The notes under the pieces: model-generated
Databases searched by the model: none
What the model saw: the letters and a program-made list of their open reading frames with translations, nothing else
Told to the model about the DNA's origin: nothing
Position numbers and translations under genes: made by a program
NCBI GenBank assembly: GCA_902812465.1
Contig: CADDZE010000024.1
Coordinates: forward strand, 1-56,708
DNA length: 56,708 nucleotides
Source of the DNA: Acidobacteriota bacterium
GTDB lineage: Bacteria; Acidobacteriota; Terriglobia; UBA7540
Direction: 5' to 3'
Part shown: positions 55,914 through 56,708 of the stretch, one piece after another
How positions within the stretch are numbered: the stretch's first letter is position 1
Layout of the letters: every line of letters starts with the position of its first letter

Positions 55914-56297
55914 CTACTCCGGTGCACCGGTCGGGTCGAGGCCCACCACCACCTTTTTGGCAATCATTTCGCCGGTCTTCTTCTCACGCTTGATCTGCAC
56001 CCAGACCTTGTCGCCCGCCTTGAGGTCAGCGAGCTGGCTGGGCTTGCCGTCACGCGTAAACTTAGTCTTGGCTTCTAGTTTGAATGGCTGGTTGTCACCG
56101 AATTCGGTCTTATCCAGAACCAGCTCCCCCGCTTCCACTCGCTTGACCACACCATAGATGTATCCCCGCATATTCGCGGCGATGACCGTGGGATTGCCGA
56201 AGCGCCCGGTCTCCGGTTTGCCCGGGTCAATCTGTGCCTCTACCGGGCCTAACCCAGCCAGCAAGGCAACTAAAAGAAGGGTTGCGGCCTTACCCAT
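55914..56297 (-). CDS. Small exported beta-barrel-like protein
   Basis: This 127-residue protein starts MGKAATLLLVALLAGLG with a signal peptide ending near VEAQ. The mature part alternates beta-strand-like segments (GVVKRVEAGELVLDKTEF, GDKVWVQIKREKKTGEMIA) and resembles the OB-like/DUF5666 proteins frequent in Acidobacteria. No catalytic residues stand out. Role unknown. Confidence 0.75.
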   Translation of the reverse strand: MGKAATLLLVALLAGLGPVEAQIDPGKPETGRFGNPTVIAANMRGYIYGVVKRVEAGELVLDKTEFGDNQPFKLEAKTKFTRDGKPSQLADLKAGDKVWVQIKREKKTGEMIAKKVVVGLDPTGAPE

Positions 56298-56419
56298 ACT
56301 TTTGCCTTTTCCCGACGTCCGTCCAGGCGTGACGCTTCCATCATGCCAGCACCATCAGAGTGGAAGCAACATAGCAACCCGCTTTTGCGGGTGTCAAGCA
56401 ACTGTACTCGTCGAGTAGC

Positions 56420-56467
56420 CCTTAGGGATTTTTGCTCCACCCGCCACTGGGTGAGGAATTCCTAAGG
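56420..56467. repeat. Inverted repeat able to form a branched hairpin
   Basis: CCTTAGGGATT (56420-56430) pairs with AATTCCTAAGG (56457-56467) over 11 positions, one of them a G-U pair. The intervening 26 nt contain an inner CACCC/GGGTG stem. It could be a terminator-like or regulatory RNA structure, or an end of a small mobile repeat. There is no following U-run. Confidence 0.4.
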
Positions 56468-56619
56468 CGCTTGGTAGCCGAGCGGCGACGGTATTGTAAG
56501 TGCCTTCCCATTGCCGGAGCGCTTCGTTAAGGGAGGCGATCTGCCAGGAGCAAGGGTGGTTTCACAGATCTCCTTGGTGTGAGGGCTGGGGTTGGCAACA
56601 GCACCCTGAGGTCAATTGG

Positions 56620-56648
56620 TTGACGGGAAAGGGCGGTAGTTATATATT
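56620..56648 (+). promoter_or_regulatory. Strong sigma-70-like promoter facing the right edge
   Basis: TTGACG at 56620-56625 and TATATT at 56643-56648 are separated by exactly 17 bp, the best promoter match I saw in the window. It would drive a transcript leaving the window on the forward strand. Confidence 0.55.
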
Positions 56649-56708
56649 AGTAAAGTGGGCTGGGTGGGCCATGAGCCCAGCTTAGCCAGCTCACACGCGG
56701 TGGCGCAG

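Larger units (their letters stand above)
56298..56708. other. Gene-free right edge with structured repeats and a promoter
   Basis: About 410 bases with no supported gene. A forward frame at 56500-56685 has no domain and covers promoter-like sequence. The region holds a perfect 6-bp palindrome with 1-nt centre (TACTCG-T-CGAGTA, 56405-56417), a long hairpin (56420-56467) and a strong promoter (56620-56648), listed separately. Confidence 0.5.

Noticed and set aside
56500-56685. Forward frame of 61 codons at the right edge
   Set aside because: It spans the TTGACG/TATATT promoter and has no domain or ribosome site.
1-56708. CRISPR arrays, rRNA, tRNA, prophage modules
   Set aside because: None was seen: no regular spaced repeats, no rRNA-like sequence, no cloverleaf other than the tRNA-like part of tmRNA, and no phage structural genes.

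Overview
The window is GC-rich bacterial chromosome, densely packed and mostly housekeeping. Gene content and several acidobacterial-looking hypotheticals suggest a soil-type Acidobacteriota. The pointers are a winged-helix/malectin membrane regulator, carboxypeptidase-regulatory-domain and Tat-exported proteins, and DapD next to SucCD. This placement is an inference; no rRNA is present to confirm it. No plasmid, prophage or CRISPR features were seen. The only mobile-element trace is a pair of IS-end-like repeats at the extreme left.

Layout. 1-476: unexplained edge with repeats and a promoter. 477-845: tmRNA (ssrA). 1027-2801: a GH3 NagZ-type glycosidase broken by one frameshift. 2877-4589: a carboxypeptidase-regulatory-domain protein, a 58-residue LysW-like zinc-ribbon protein and a YegS-type lipid kinase. 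5057-9914: tartronate-semialdehyde reductase, glycerate 2-kinase, a ROK glucokinase and a secreted EXORDIUM-like HExxE protein. 9994-19669: a geranylgeranyl-reductase-like flavoprotein, then a forward run of rfaE2, mfd, a SurA-like PPIase, a BlaI regulator, a FabZ-like protein, dusB, a decayed PilZ gene and pyrR. 19713-25785 (reverse): Tat-exported gluconate/glucose-dehydrogenase-like pair, purA, trxA, glgA. 26230-29862 (forward): nucleoside salvage (pyrimidine-nucleoside phosphorylase, CNT transporter, purine-nucleoside phosphorylase). 29969-38363: a triplicated helical exported protein, homocysteine methyltransferase/MTHFR, a hypothetical, DedA, a LacI regulator and mmsA. 38477-41482 (reverse): dapD, sucD, sucC. 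41880-47859 (reverse): rimO-yacG-pgpA-(TIG/propeller)-cinA-thpR-plsY, whose first four genes have overlapping stops and starts. 47970-56297 (reverse): WD40 protein, Nudix hydrolase, ferric-reductase-like membrane protein, winged-helix/malectin regulator, M24 peptidase, YdjM-like membrane protein, a second lipid kinase and a small exported protein. 56298-56708 holds an unassigned hairpin and an outward-facing promoter.

How it fits together. Carbon handling dominates: glycerate to 2-phosphoglycerate, sugar phosphorylation, glycogen synthesis, methylmalonate-semialdehyde oxidation feeding CoA thioesters, and succinyl-CoA synthetase. A conserved intergenic element of about 39 bp occurs three times, each time upstream of a leftward gene of central carbon metabolism (glucokinase, glgA, sucC). 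This may be an uncharacterised regulon signal and is the strongest non-genic observation. The other candidates for new biology are the membrane-tethered winged-helix regulator with two malectin domains, the LysW-like protein without the usual C-terminal Glu, and the three-repeat exported protein. Two frame lesions (GH3 and PilZ) each sit in a G-run, so the possibility of sequencing error must be kept in mind.
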